Assembly (NCBI GenBank): GCA_963576475.1
Contig: OY754980.1
Span: forward strand, 33,083,431 to 33,147,430
From: Molanna angustata
Taxonomy: Eukaryota > Arthropoda > Insecta > Trichoptera > Molannidae
Direction: 5' to 3'
DNA length: 64,000 nt
Part shown: positions 35,823 through 53,200 of the stretch, piece after piece
Layout of the letters: each line of letters starts with the position of its first letter
How positions within the stretch are numbered: position 1 is the stretch's first letter
Program-made: the position numbers and the translations under genes
Notes under the pieces: generated by a model
What the model saw: the letters and a program-made list of their open reading frames with translations, nothing else
What the model was told of the DNA's origin: nothing
Databases searched by the model: none

Positions 35823-38324
35823 TAAAGTACATTAATAAAATAAATAATACTAAACAAAACATCGTGTCATGCGGCGCCAACTAGAATTATTTTAAAATGC
35901 GTAAATTATGAGTAGGTACTTTATTTTCGACTATGGCAATAAAACATTATATTCTGTATGGCACCTAAGGTAGGAACCTATTGTAATAATTTGATTAGTG
36001 ACATGGCGACACTGACAGACAGTTATGTCATTCAACTTGAACTGGTTATTTATAGAATCAATAAGTAGCTATTTAGCACCAATAAATTGGATTCTGATTA
36101 ACCATATTGTATGGACATTACTATGTGTGTTGAAATTGATTTATGCACATGTGTACATATTAGTTATATATTATGTATGTATATATTAGTAGACATTCTT
36201 CCTGGTATAGGCACATATAAAATTTATATTTATTTATTTAACTTTTTGTGACAGATTTATATTTTGATGTCCTTTTTCCAAAAGCGTGGAGCAAGAGCAT
36301 TGGCACCTTCGGTAAACTACTTAAGGCTGTTATGTTTCTGTGAGCCAACAAATAAGTACAGCGCCCTTGAAGTGCTATTGTATCACTAAACGGCGCTTTA
36401 TAGGTACGTTTTTATTAGGTATTATTATTATAAAATACGCTTAAAAATCCCGAAAACATACTGAGATATACTTAAAAATTGAGAAATTATGATTCTTTGC
36501 TAATAAATAGTGGGCGAACGAACCAGAGTTCACGAACTTTAGTCGTAACTGGAATTTCGCCAATTTGGGCGTCGGTCGTGGGCAAAACCCTCAAGATAAC
36601 CATCTCATACAACACGCAGCTTCGTTACTACTTAGGTAGGTACTACTACCTTCATGGGCAGGTAGGTGCCTACATAATATAATGACTTCGTGATCAATTT
36701 AGTGATGGTATAATCCAGCTGGCCAGTCATTATATTATAACGTAGATATATAGAAAGGCTGAGGCGAGTATTGCAATTGTTCAACGTATAGAAAGTGCAT
36801 ACAGCACTGTCGCTCATAAGAAAGTTCACTCAAACTGAATACTTTGTCATAAGCTACCTAAAATTTGACAGTTTTCAAATAAAGTGTTTTTTTATTTAAT
36901 TTTAATTGTATTTATTTATTCTTTATCACACCATTTACATATGCGTCATTTAAATAGATATTTGCTGCCCAACTAGGTATACCTGGTCAACGGGCGACCG
37001 TGGATAAAAGAATATTATCCGCGCGATGTGACGTATTGAGTCCCATATAAATTCAGACAACTTTTTGTTCTTTTTTTCATATTTCTCATATACTAAATTT
37101 CAGAATGATAAATTTAGACGAATCAGAATAGGACATAGTATACTAGATGTAGTACTCCGTGCAAAAAGTGAGTCATGGAATATCGCGCGTTTGTCGTTTT
37201 GGTTGACAACATATTTCAGTTTTCCTTACATTTACATAAGTGTTTTTTTCGACAAGTAAAACCGAAAAAAATTCACATTAGTCGTTATTCTCTATGGAAA
37301 AACGATGTGGTCTGCCGAGCAAAACGTCAAAAACCCCCCGGAAAAATGCCTCACTTAGATTCATACAAAATTTGATAACTATGACATCTAGTATATTATA
37401 ATAAAAATCTATGGATTAAACCAAGTGATCGTGCTATTATATTATGCTATTGTGATATTCGGGCTTTATTTGGAGCAACGTGAAATGTTTTACAATCATG
37501 TCTGTTATTTTTTTATGACATGTTAAAGGATATCACAATTCTAAAACAATCACATTGCTCGTACTAGACCTATTTTTCCGTTACCTATTTCAGATGGTGC
37601 CATTATTTATTAATTGACGATATATATGTAGTAACACCGAGTTTCCATTTGCTATTAGTTTGGTTATAACAATTTATTACTAAAATGAAACTATGTCAGT
37701 GGAATAGAGATGCAAGTGGTGTAAAGACGATTTGGAAAGTAGATATCGGTTGTAATTTATGTTGAATTTAAAAAGATTTATGTTCAAAACAATCAGCCCG
37801 CGGATTTTCAGATGATATTATTAAATCTCACGAATTTCTCACGAAGTCGTTAAATTGTACAGAACTAGTACACCGATAGAAAATAGCAAATATTTTATTA
37901 CGGAATAAACAATAGAAATGTCAGATTCGCATAAGAATTTTGAATAACGATTATATTTAATTCCGCAAAACATGTATTTCTATCTCGATTATCAACATAA
38001 TTGCTGTGGAAATGGATTTTTTCTCATTTAAGATTTTTTTTTAACAGATTTACTGATTTTAAGTTTAACTTTTTAAGTCCCTTGTATACCTTGGGCATAC
38101 GGATGTACACAAATATGCACACTAAATTACCTTCTAATCTATGAAATACGAAAACTATTTCGAAGACGTATATTTTGAGTGTACTGGGAAAAATATTTAA
38201 ATTTACGTTTTATGAGTAGGTGTACTACAGTAGTAAGTACCTATATTGAACCTATGAAATATTCACAGATACAAATTCTACATTTATCATGTTGGTATCA
38301 ATCTAACAACAAAGATTTCATCAT

Positions 38325-38568
38325 CGTAAATGGCTCCACAGCCCAGGATGAGGCATGGCCTCCTCAAAGAATCGTCTCCATTTTACCATGCCCATGATCT
38401 TTTCTCTTTACCTCTGCACACCGACTATCTAAAGGTCTCTCTCGACTCCACCCATCCATCGTATCTAGGCCTTCCCACACCTCCCCTTCCTCCAGACGTG
38501 TTCTGAGGATTATTTTAGTAGTCTAGTCATCGTCTTTACGATACACGTGTCCTAACCAACAGAGTAAC
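38325..38568 (-). pseudogene. LINE RT C-terminal fragment
   Basis: The minus strand reads LGHVYRKDDD-like, then IILRTRLEEGEVWEGLDTM and DGWSRERPLDSRCAEVK with a frameshift and a stop, a typical LINE C-terminal tail. Confidence 0.5.
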
Positions 38569-38972
38569 AGACTAATAAAATATTATATGTAGTATTCTTT
38601 TCGTGAAAAGGGCTCCATCTGACCTAATCTATTATATTAAACAACAAAAACATCGTTAAGTGACGTAGTTTGTATTTGACGAAAATAATAAATAAATCCC
38701 TCCTTCTGCTAATGCCTATTATTTGCTGTGTTCACGATTGTATATTGATTTTTTTTGCTTATTGTTAACTAGTATACGAAGTGTCCCGAGGAAGAGAACA
38801 TCGTTCTTGAAACATGTTGACTGTTGTCAAATAAAGTGGTGTATAAAAAAGTAATTTTGTTTTTATTATTTATTAATGATGGAGCCACAAAGTCATTTCG
38901 CATTAGATTACGGAAAATAATAAGGTTTCATCTGTAATACTCTGGGACTGGTCTTTCGATTGACCCGACAAC

Positions 38973-39185
38973 ATGTTATTCCAAATGGGAACAAATATGC
39001 GAATTCCTAAGAGAATTATGACTGGCCATCCAGGAGGAAGAAGGAAAATAGGAAGACCATGGGAGGACGAGGTGAGGAGGGATGCAGCACAGCTCTTAAG
39101 TGTTATATACTGGAGGACGGCAGCTGAGGACATACGGGGTTGGAGGCAAAAGTATAAGGAAGCCAAGGCTCGACTTGGGCTGTAG
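38973..39185 (+). pseudogene. LINE RT C-terminal fragment
   Basis: Encodes RIMTGHPGGRRKIGRPWEDE, VRRDAAQLLS, WRTAAEDIRGWRQKYKEAKA, RLGL and a stop. This is the C-terminus common to insect RTE/CR1-type polyproteins; the rest is absent. Confidence 0.65.
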
Positions 39186-39585
39186 CGCCATCGAAGATAG
39201 AAGATGTGGTGTATTCAAATTAGGCACAATGATCTTTGATTACAGTTCATTTAAACACCAAATAGTTATAATACATAATTATAAAACAAGTATAATAAAT
39301 ACGTATGTTTCAGTATTTCAAAATAGTTTATTTTTAGTAAATAGAACTTTGTCATTGGCTATATGAATCAATGTAAATTTTATATTATGTTTAATACTTA
39401 AAGCTGTAAAGTTAATTAAAAAAAAATGGTCGTCTTCGAAACTTTGATCCCATTTTTTCCAGCTTTTTGGTATTGACAGATGGTACCTACCTTCTTTTTC
39501 TCAGGTGTCGTACTGATGAAACATTCTGTATAAGTTGACATATTTTATATAGGTTAGGTACTCAATGCAATGCGATATTATTAAA

Positions 39586-40608
39586 CTAGTTGCATGTAAC
39601 ACATGAGATCCAACTGTCGATAGCGATAGTATGTATAGTTGAAGAATAAGTACCAAACTATAAACCCATAAATACAAATTATTTAATATTTTAAGATATT
39701 TGGTTTTCTATACAACACATGTACCTATGTAGGTATGTATGTCAAGATAGGATAGTATGGAGGTCAGTCCTTTGATCCTACCCAGAATGTGAAAACAGCA
39801 TGATGGTATGTATTTTTTTTTTTCTATATATGTTTGGAGATTAGTATCAAATTATTAAGTCTTCTTAGATATTGTGAGTAGGCTACTTCCATACAAATTG
39901 TATGAAACAATGTCGTCACTAAATTCAATTTTTATAAAAATTGTTAAAAAAAATTAAGATGTGCTAATACAATGCAAATATTTTTTATAGAAAATTAAAT
40001 GATCTAGTTGGGGTGTTTCGGCTTTTTTCGATATTTTTTAAAAAAATGGAAATATAGGCAGTTAAACTCAAAAATTTATCATAAAAAAAGTATTTTTCTT
40101 AATAAAAAATGTTTAAGAAACCCTGGAATTTTTTTGAAAAAATAAATTTGAGATATTATATTTGTCTATGTATATACAAATTTTCAGCGTTCTAACTTTT
40201 ATGGTTTTTGAGATATATGAAAAAATAAACCAAAATTTCAAAAGTTGATAACCCCTGACTGAAACAAAAATTCACAATACTGAGTATAAAAGTTTTGTAG
40301 GCCTATAACTGTTTATATATTCTGAAAATTTGGGCTCTGTAAATTGAGCGGATCAAAAGTTATAAGGGGGGACGGACACACACACACCACACACACACAG
40401 ACACACAAAACTCACATAAAATGTTCTACTCCAAATTCTGAGTAAATCCATGTATGGGAACATATATGCTGCGAGGCCTCTAGTTGGTGTTATTCGCATG
40501 CAAAAAGTCCACTACACCATACAAAATTTTCCTTCGTACACGCATCTTGGCTTAATAATGTCGATTCATTAAGAGAATTGAATTCTCATGAACGAATCGA
40601 CAGTTGGA
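39586..40608 (-). mobile_element. Non-autonomous Helitron, copy 4 (subtype b)
   Basis: Reads leftward from TCCAACTG (40608) to CTAG (39586), followed by T on the element strand. Its 5' palindrome differs (TTCATGAGAATTCAATTCTC core) from copies 1-2. Its segment GGCTTAATAATG (in the window strand) is the empty site for copy 6. Confidence 0.85.
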
Positions 40609-40999
40609 ATACATACATTCTATGGAGAGAATATAAATATTTTTATAACTTGCTACATTGCATTAAAAATCTCTTTTCGTTCTGATTTATCGACATTCGT
40701 CGTAGTCTGCAATTTATTAATAGTATGATAGATAAATCGTATTTAACGTAGATCGTTTCACTTAATAATTCCTTTTTTATCTTTGCATTGAATGTTGTTA
40801 GATAGAAGAAACTAAACTTAGCCAGATGTGACAACACATAGATCACGCTAAGTTTGATAAATATTTCTGTAGCATTCGTCACAAAGTAAGTAGGTACAAT
40901 GAGAGTTGTTGTTTAACATACCCCCAAAAACAATGAGTTTTATATTTATTTATGAAAGCAAAGCAAACCCCCGTAAATTAACAGAGTAATTAATCGCCC

Positions 41000-41490
41000 T
41001 ACTTATAAACGTAAACTATCTATAGTACCTGGTAATAGAGCACGATTAACGAAGAGGTTTACTTATAACCGTGACTATCTTTATTACACCTTTATTTCAT
41101 AGACGTCATAGAGTTACATAGGACAGACTGAGAGGTTTTTTAAAGCTTGACTAACGCGTCATACTAAATATTTCAAAATGGCGGATCATTCACATATGAT
41201 CCGACGCATATTTGAGATTGATAGGAAAATTTAATAATTATAACGTTTTTCCTTGTTATTCTTCATCGCAATGGTGTTTAGATTGACTCAACACGGCACA
41301 ACGCGGTGTTTGTTTTCATTTTTCGATGTCAGTTATCCAAAAATTACACGCATTTATGTATCTATTTGTTGACATCTGTGAAGCCAATGCGGTCACATGA
41401 AAAAAATAAATGAGGGTGGTCATAAATAATTCGGTGAATCATGTACTTAGTCATATCTTAGTATACACGTTTATAAGTAAGATTTTTTTA
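41000..41490. mobile_element. Possible MITE with CTTATAAACGT ends
   Basis: CTACTTATAAACGT near 41000 faces its inverted form (ACGTTTATAAGTAAG-like) near 41485. The boundaries are uncertain and no target duplication is resolved. Confidence 0.4.
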
Positions 41491-41839
41491 TGCCGATCTT
41501 AACTATTTTATTCGTGCTTATCTAGTTACGCGTTTAGTAAGCTATTAACCAAATCTAATAAGTAAGATCGTAAAAATTTAAAATGTTAGCAATTTCGTAG
41601 AACTAAATTTGCCAGATTGTCAAGTATGCAAGCTTAGCTTACCAACACATAAACACGAACGGAGTTATTATGTGGAATAACTCCACTTCTTCTTCATGGT
41701 TACAATCCTATGATTGGTTTGCACCAAACACTCTTATCTTTCCACATATCTCTGTTATTTGCCAGCCTCTTTCTGGTCCTTATAACTGTCTCTAGGGCGA
41801 CCTCTACAGTTTCTGCCTTCTGCACTATATTTAGGTTTT

Positions 41840-42232
41840 TAAAAACGGTGTCACTATTTTTACGACTGGAATTGGCGGGAAAAGCGTTTTCCCGCCAAAA
41901 AGTGTCTATTTACACGACAAATTTTCTGACGTCGTCTATGTTTTTAGGTCATTTATAACCATAGAAAGCGCAGATAAATCAAAATACAAAAATATTTACC
42001 TTTGTCATTTTTTCAATGGTCATAAAAATGCATCATGGAAACCAACTTGAAGAAAAAATAAATAATATTGGCATCTTATTACATTTACTTAATTTTATAA
42101 ATCATTTTTTCATCGAGATCTACAATTATAACAAAGTATAAACAAAGGTAAATATTTTTATAACTTGATTTATCTGCGTTTTCTGTGGTTATTTTTGGTT
42201 TTCGTCTATGGTTGAGTATAGTCGTAGCCTTT
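41840..42232. mobile_element. MITE family X, intact copy
   Basis: 393 bp, colinear with the split copy at 26832-29230. It supplies the uninterrupted sequence ACTTAATTTTATAAATC at the Helitron insertion point. Confidence 0.85.
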
Positions 42233-43830
42233 TAAAAAAATATTTCAGATATTCTTTGATTCACGTATGGAATTTTCTCCCAGTTTTTAATCGAATAAAT
42301 TCTATACACTAAGGCTGGATTGTTTCAACAAAAGTATGAGTATGCGTTTGACGGCATTAGATTTCAATGAAACAACGAAAAGTATTGCACAATTTTATGA
42401 AATCGAAGTATTTTAACTTTTACTTTTACTTTAATCTCTGTTCAAGAAACACAGCCTAAAACATCGTGTTGCTGTAATTTACAGATATTCTCTAGTAAAC
42501 TCTTCCCTGATAAGTTTCAATCAAGTTTCTCTGCTTGCCGTAGTCTTTGCTGTTTTCCGGATGAAACAGTCTTATGTACTGACAAATAACGCTTGGTGAA
42601 ATGACTATAAAAAGTAAAAACAGCAACTTTTTAGTGTTAAATTGACCTGCACATCATCATCTCGCTCTCTTTATTTGTTGAATGGTTCATCCAAATATTG
42701 TGGACATCTTTAGCGCAAGTCACAATATTGTCAGGTGGCAACTGGTGTGTGACCTACTCCACATAACACCAGCGGCATCTGTTTACTGTCAACTTTCCTC
42801 ATCTCCATGTAGAAATGTTAGCAAGGTATGATGTGGTGTGATGCGACGGAGTATAGCCGGTGAAGATCAGTAGGTACCCAACCCAACCTTGACCCAATCG
42901 GAAAAACAGAATCTAGTCAAACATGTATTGGTCCAAAACTAAACACCATCAACATATAAATTTGCATACGGATGCTTATAATCCTATATGTTATTGAATA
43001 TTTTAGTATTATACTAAATACATGATTATGGTGACTGACGCGGGTGGCATGTCGTTTGACTGCTATGCCGATATCATGTGATCGATTCAAAGCCAAATCT
43101 ATTAGAAAATATTTTCGTTACAATTTTTGCTTTCTGGCTGTAAACACTGGGGGACAACTCATGACACATTCTTAATACGTTCTTATCTTGCCTTAATCTT
43201 AAAAATGTATAAATCAGTACTCGATCATAATCCAATATTAATCATTATATACATTTAATAATTTGTTGATATCTACTTTTAGTATGTTAAAGTCTGAAGA
43301 TAATCTTAATTTTACTGTAATCAACTTCATGATTAGCCCTGCTGGTTAGATTAATATCCGTATTTACAGACAAATCTTTAAGAATCCTCAGGCCTTAAAG
43401 GTTTTCGTTATTAATAGGTGTCGCGTCACATACCTTGAGGAATCCTCGACAAATTTTACAAAATGTATTGCTTGATATCCATTTCACTATTTTTTTAATG
43501 ATATTATTATAAAGTATATAATGTAACTCGTTCGCGCGAGTCGCGATAATAAATGCATACTAACCTAACCAACCTTTTCTAACCAAACTTTTGGTAATTA
43601 CCGTGTTTTTACTTTTTACTTTAAAACTGATATCTATACATTTTAAATGTCTGTGTATTTAGATCTTGAATATCAACTACATACTATCAACTACATATTT
43701 GTTTGTATGACTGTATGTTTGTTAGGTTTAAATAAAATAAAATAAAATAAAAAAATACCTATAAAGAGCATTACAAAAGTCAGTTCGAAACACTTCATTC
43801 CTAAACAGATTTTTTTTAATAGAATAAGTC
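42233..43830. other. No gene or repeat recognised
   Basis: Ordinary AT-rich sequence; short open frames without protein-like pattern. A TAAAATAAAAT run lies just before the array at 43831. Confidence 0.5.
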
Positions 43831-44095
43831 GCGACCAAGTGTCCCGCACCCAAGTGGCCGCAGTCAAGTATCTCGCGACCAAGTGTCCCGCACCCAAGTG
43901 GCCGCAGTCAAGTATCTCGCACCCAAATATCCCACACTCAAGTAGCTGCAACCAAGTGTCCGGCACCCAAGTAGCCGAAATCAAGTGTCCTGCACTCAAA
44001 TGTCCCGCACCCAAGTGGCCGAAACCATGTAACACGCACCCAATTGGCCGAAACCAAGTATCCCGCACCCAAATGTCCCGCAGCCAAGTGTCCCT
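43831..44095. repeat. 15-bp-period degenerate array, about 17 units
   Basis: Units alternate CAAGTGTCCCGCACC and CAAGTGGCCGCAGTC types at a strict 15-bp spacing. Because 15 bp is five codons, long frames stay open on both strands (GHLGAG-type repeats on minus). The array is much richer in GC than its surroundings. Confidence 0.92.
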
Positions 44096-44222
44096 TTCCG
44101 TATCATTATTATTAACGTCATTTTTGACATTCGACTATCTTGAAATTCTTGAAAAATTTAATTTCTAGATTACTTATGAATAATTTAGCCTTTGGGTACC
44201 TATTTATTTTCTTATTTCTAAT

Positions 44223-44377
44223 TGCTTCTCAGGCAACTTACAGGTGCAATGTCAAATATCAATTTATCACACACCCAATAACAAGTTGCCACATTCTGGA
44301 GACTTACGATATTAATCGTCTCACAGATCCAGACTGAAAACACAATTAAAAACTGTGTCTCCACCGGGAATCGAAAC
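44223..44377 (-). mobile_element. SINE family 2, truncated in the head
   Basis: Closely matches 24462-24620 and stops at GGGAATCGA within the B box, so the tRNA-like 5' part is missing. Confidence 0.75.
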
Positions 44378-45600
44378 GAATCGAGTTTATAAAGTAATGA
44401 ATAGGTACATCGAGAGGTAGCAATGACAGTATTATCTTACACTGGTCACCATCAGCAATTACCAATAACTGGTCACAAGTTACTGGTCAATCCGGCTGCA
44501 CATCAACTGCTTTCTAATAACGGAACTTCGCTTACTACGAAGTCACTACCACGAACGACCAACCTTGGCTCTAGGTAGGTAAATAAACAACACTTCTCTA
44601 TTTTATTAAAATATCGAATTATTAATTATGTGATACATTGTAACAAAAACAATTATTTGTTGAAACTATGTGACCGTTCTCTCTTCAGGCTAATTTTCAA
44701 CTAACACAATGTGACGGTGTGCTTATAAGAAGACTATGGGATTGGAGGTTTGGGGGAGGTAATGTAGAGTGGTTTTTATACACAATTTAATCTCCTGGAA
44801 TGCATCCAGGGGAACCTGGTCAATTAGAGACATGGAACCGCTAACAGATCGGAATGGCGAAGACTTATATTGTTTCAGCCAGGTTCCACATTGGGATGCG
44901 AAGCCGATGATGATGATGATATATATGCTGGAGTATAGTTATTGCCAAATATCTTGAACCTGGCTTCCGGGTGCGTAAATTTGTGTCTTTTTGCTTCGTT
45001 GGTTTACGTGTAAATCACCACTCTTCTCGACAAATTGGTTCAAGATATTTGGCGACAACTATAACTAAGCATGTTTTATTTTATACATATTATATGTTAT
45101 ACGTATACACACTGAGTCAATAAGAAAACAATATTTAAAAACCAAAATCCGTTTAACAAGTTTTGAAGTAATTCTGCTTTTTAAAATATAATATAGGTAT
45201 TCCTTGATTTTCTCAGTGCAGTAGTAAATATATTATATAGTTGAAGAAGCACTGGGTTTTACAGTCATTTAAGTACCTACTGATGAGAATAAATGGTATG
45301 CAAGTGGCGAAATGACAGACAAAGTTAATGATAGTACCTCATTCTTCAGTCTCAATACATATTTCTTTATATAACTATCAGTTTTTTGTCTCAACTTCAC
45401 ATACACACGTACAAACCATCCTATGAATCAAGTTTATTTCTTACAGTATTCATATGTTTGTACAGTATCATTTTCTTGGTATTGACACATATACTTTTAA
45501 AACTAACATTTGTAAGAAACAAATAAAAAAAAATATTGAGGATATCCTTTTCAAAGTTTTCTTCACGTGTGAAGAAATTCATAAAAGTAATCCAGGGGGG

Positions 45601-45769
45601 CAAGTCTGGTCAATTGGCGAAATCAAAACCTTCGTGATTACCCATATCATGGATATAATAATCATATGGAGTTCTATAACATCTTAATATTATAGAACTC
45701 CATATAATAATTATATCCATGATATGGGTAATTGTGAGGGTTTTTGGTTTCGCCGGTTGACCAGACTTG
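45601..45769. mobile_element. Fold-back MITE with 80-bp arms
   Basis: 45601-45680 and 45691-45769 are inverted copies (AAGTCTGGTCAATTGGCGAA against the right end; CCATATCATGGATATAAT near the centre), separated by about 10 bp. It would form a long hairpin. Confidence 0.9.
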
Positions 45770-45973
45770 TCCACATAGAAAAACATATAGAAATACAAAC
45801 ACGCCTCACGTTGCTATGGTTGGTTGGAAGAAATTACCTTATAGCAAAAAAATCGCCATTGTACATATTAAATATAATAATAACACATTTATTGAGCCAA
45901 GAATTTAACAAATAACAGTTCATTGTCAGAAAAAAATATTTATATTAAAAAAACTTTTCGTCTGAATAGGACT

Positions 45974-46276
45974 ATGCTCAGCTATGTTGCAGGAGGACAA
46001 GACATTATTTTACCTTCATAAAGTAAAATAATAATAAAAAGGTACTACATTCAGAATGGGTGGTGAATATCATTGCTGAACTATGTGTAATGTTTTATTT
46101 ATTTATAATCGTCATGTACAAAAAATACACAAAGGCGGGTTTGTTCCATGGCTATTTTTGTCACAAAATCATTTTCATTGATAATCGAAAAGAATGGAAA
46201 CACTATTCCATGGTGGCACCACGCTGAAAATCATTTGCTGGGGGCTTTTCCTCCTGCAACATATAGCTGAACATGG
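45974..46276. mobile_element. MITE with TIR CAGCTATGTTGCAGGAGGA
   Basis: The left end near 45974 and the inverted right end near 46276 share TCAGCTATRTTGCAGGAGGA. About 300 bp, no ORF. Confidence 0.7.
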
Positions 46277-46537
46277 TACCTTTGATACGGAAAAGATGAA
46301 GTTTATTTTTGTAAATTATATTTCTATTGTAAATTGTTACTTGCACGCAATCTTTTTGTATCAATAAATGTTTCATTATTAATATTAAACCGGTGCCTCG
46401 CGTTGTAATACAAAATTACGATTAAAATTAAAAAAAAAAATATCTTCATTTTTGAGCTTGTGCCTCCGTTTTAACAGCAAAGCAAGTTTGCTTTTGAGAA
46501 GTGACATGATATATTGTAATATGTACATATATACTAC

Positions 46538-46782
46538 ATAGTTGGATATTGGGACAGTGAAGGTGGAATTGGTTTAAGACTTTCACCAGTTAGCAGCAAT
46601 TGATCAGCATAGTGGGCGTCTCGTCTCGCAAATACATAAAGTAATAAAATAATAAGCGGAAGAATATAAAAGATCACATCATATCTGTTTACCGTTTTGT
46701 TTATTTTCGTTAGGTTAATAGACTCCTTATTTGGTATTTCCTTATTTCTAAATATTATACATGACCACTGCATGGTACTCAT
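46538..46782 (-). CDS. Possible first exon of an SLC5-type symporter
   Basis: Open from ATG at 46782; reads [40 protein letters not shown] and PPSLS before a possible gtagta donor. In SLC5/sodium-solute symporters the first membrane helix starts with a Y/D-V motif and is followed by a charged loop, a (Y)LLxGxSLxxxP segment and the start of helix 2; this pattern fits well. I found no downstream exon on this strand, so it may be an isolated or decayed exon. The Penelope/TA cluster begins 12 bp upstream. Confidence 0.4.
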
Positions 46783-46790
46783 CTCTTTTA

Positions 46791-47315
<525 letters not shown>

Positions 47316-47348
47316 ATTTTTATCTCGGTTTTCCCGTGTCAGTAGGCC

Positions 47349-48329
47349 TTGACTAAGACCATTTGTCTTCCGACGTTTCGCCTGAATATCACCAGGCATT
47401 TTCAAGGACTTAACGAAAAGCACGCGCGCGACACACGTCTACTCACACTGAAAGCTCACCGTCAAGTGACTCGTCATCACCCCGCACAAATATGCTCAGT
47501 CGCAAAAACACTAATAACAAGATCAAAAAGAATTGCAGACCACGAGCATAAAAAACAAGAATTAGAATACACGAAAAATGCTCTACGTTGTAATGGTTTC
47601 TCAGACTATATAATAAACAAAGCATTAAAGAGTCCAAAAACAGTGAAAGAAAAATCCAATGAAACACCATTATCAACAGCCCGACTACCATATATCAAAG
47701 GCGTCACCGATAAAATCAGCCGTCTATTAAACAAAAATAACATACGTACCGTTTTCAGCACAACAAATAAAATATCAACCTTTCTAAGAAACCCGAAAGA
47801 CATCATTCCACTTGAAGCTCATGGAGTATATGAAATACCGTGCGGATCGTGCAATAAGACTTATGTAGGAAGAACCAATCGAAAAGTTGAAGCACGAATA
47901 GCGGAGCACAGAGTCGACATGAGAAACAAAAAACTTACATCCTCACTTGTACAACACTCGCTCACAGAAGGACATACAATAGATTTTGACCATTCAAAAA
48001 TAATAGCAAGTTTAAACAGTGAACCTCTCAGAATTTACAGGGAAGCTATAGAAATATATAAGAGAAGGGATATAATGAACAATCGGGACGACGGAGTTCG
48101 TTTGCCTAGTACCTGGAAGAACATTTTATATGACAAACAATACAATAATAATATTAATAATACCATAGCGAAAATAACCCCAAAACACAACAATAATAAT
48201 ATTAATGTCACAACTAAAATTAACAATAAATCACAACACAAAAATAATGATAAAATATTATTACCAACGAACACGACAGCAGGTGGGCGTGTCACAAGGA
48301 GCCAATCACGTCGCGCTAACAATATTTGA
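47349..48329 (+). CDS. Penelope GIY-YIG endonuclease part, family A
   Basis: 326 codons; the first 40 or so lie in the terminal repeat and are probably not ancestral coding. From about residue 43 it matches the Penelope region after the RT ([48 protein letters not shown]). The GIY-YIG domain follows: [46 protein letters not shown], and [11 protein letters not shown] with the catalytic Glu. The tail is Asn/Lys-rich. The GIY-YIG nuclease nicks target DNA during retrotransposition. All visible motifs are intact, but without RT the copy is not autonomous. An identical copy lies inverted at 49006-49986. Confidence 0.85.
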   Translation: MTKTICLPTFRLNITRHFQGLNEKHARDTRLLTLKAHRQVTRHHPAQICSVAKTLITRSKRIADHEHKKQELEYTKNALRCNGFSDYIINKALKSPKTVKEKSNETPLSTARLPYIKGVTDKISRLLNKNNIRTVFSTTNKISTFLRNPKDIIPLEAHGVYEIPCGSCNKTYVGRTNRKVEARIAEHRVDMRNKKLTSSLVQHSLTEGHTIDFDHSKIIASLNSEPLRIYREAIEIYKRRDIMNNRDDGVRLPSTWKNILYDKQYNNNINNTIAKITPKHNNNNINVTTKINNKSQHKNNDKILLPTNTTAGGRVTRSQSRRANNI

Positions 48330-48429
48330 CATAAGCGGCCATCTTGTACGCTACGAGTCACTTGACGGTGAGCTTTCAGTGTGAGTAGACGTGTGTCGCG
48401 CGCGTGCTTTTCGTTAAGTCCTTGAAAAT

Positions 48430-48458
48430 GCCTGGTGATATTCAGGCGAAACGTCGGA
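48430..48458 (+). ncRNA. Hammerhead-like motif, family A
   Basis: GCCTGGTGATATTCAGGC can form a 5-bp stem and is followed by GAAACGTCGG. Compared with the hammerhead core, A6 is G. Other copies: 47369-47397 (minus), 48877-48905 (minus), 49938-49966 (plus). Confidence 0.4.
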
Positions 48459-48547
48459 AGACAAATGGTCTTAGTCAAGACCTACTGACACGGGAAAACC
48501 GAGATAAAAATATTATAACATATTTCACCCGTGAAAACATCAAATAT

Positions 48548-52100
<3,553 letters not shown>

Positions 52101-52106
52101 AATTTT

Positions 52107-52545
52107 ATTTTTATTGACAAACATTTTTGCAACATCTCAATAGAGACGAAGTTGGGATATTGTAGAAGAACCAGGAACTCGAGGCACCTACAGGGCTTAC
52201 GACCTGTCATCGGCTGGTTTATGTGATCACTTTATGCGCTTGCACAACGTTCACCAATTATGCCTTCTTATTGAGTTCCCTTATCAATGTAATTTTTGAA
52301 AGTTCTATATATTTGAATAGTGTGTGAAATTTCATATGAAAATAAGGATCTATACTATTGCCATCTATGGATTATTGGCCCTGTAGGTTTCTCGAGTTCC
52401 TGGTTCTTCTACAATATCCCCACTTCGTTTCTATTGAGATGTTGAAAAAAGGTTTGTCAATAAAAATATCATTTGACTACCAAAAGGGAAAAAAATCCAA
52501 TGTTTGCGTATATGCAATTAAAAAATATATTCGAACAAATTTTAG
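52107..52545. mobile_element. MITE family M1, full copy
   Basis: Inverted ends of at least 70 bp: TTATTGACAAACATTTTTGC and ATCTCAATAGAGACGAAGTT at left, complements at right (52380-52468). The outer extension AAAATCCAATGTTTGCG continues to about 52545. Confidence 0.85.
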
Positions 52546-53097
52546 GTTTCCGATAATTTAAATCACGTATAAATTCTTTCTAACGCACGCAATAGTTACC
52601 CTTACTAACACGTAACTTCTATAGTGTACTTATTATGCGGTTTTTAATATCATGTCACAAGATTTAGAGTTATATGCCCTTTTCAGCCAAAACATCACCG
52701 TTATTATAGGCATTGTTTACCTACTTGCTTGTATTAATAATATGATCTTTCTATTGACCTTAACTTTTACAAAATACTATCTTCATACAATTTTATTTAC
52801 TAGGTATGTGTATCATGTACTTTTTAACTCACTTCGATACAGTCTAACATGTTTGCTGTTTAAATTGAGATACCTATTAAAGACGATCTCACGGAAGTAT
52901 TTTTAGTATAAATAATCTAGTATTTCCTTCTAAAGATTGAGCAGTGGTGGCGGCCCATAGTAATAAATATGTATGTATGTATTCACAGTATACAATATAA
53001 ATATTTATTTATTTTAAAATAAGCAAGTTTAATTTTATGCAAGGTATTCCATAATATTTTTTATTTAAGAATTAATTTATCTTTCAAACTAGTAAGT

Positions 53098-53200
53098 ACA
53101 TATACATCCTTAAACATTCCCTATAGGGAATGTTTAAAATTAAGCATAAATGCTTGTGAACGAAATCGGTCGCGGTGAGATTCGAACTCATTCGTGGCTT
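53098..53200 (-). mobile_element. SINE family 1 fragment with 24-bp palindrome
   Basis: Matches the SINE body, and AACATTCCCTATAGGGAATG forms a perfect palindrome where the body has been duplicated inverted. The tRNA-like head is cut at the B box. Confidence 0.6.

Noticed and set aside
40643..40882. 79-codon minus frame with a receptor-like look (VIYVLSHLAKFSFFYL)
   Set aside because: No splice context or family motif that I can name; insufficient support.
43691..44168. 109- and 125-codon repeat proteins
   Set aside because: Open only because the 15-bp unit is a multiple of three; no independent coding evidence.
47443..47806. Hydrophobic 66-147-codon frames opposite the Penelope ORF
   Set aside because: Antisense shadows of the GIY-YIG coding sequence, duplicated by the palindrome.
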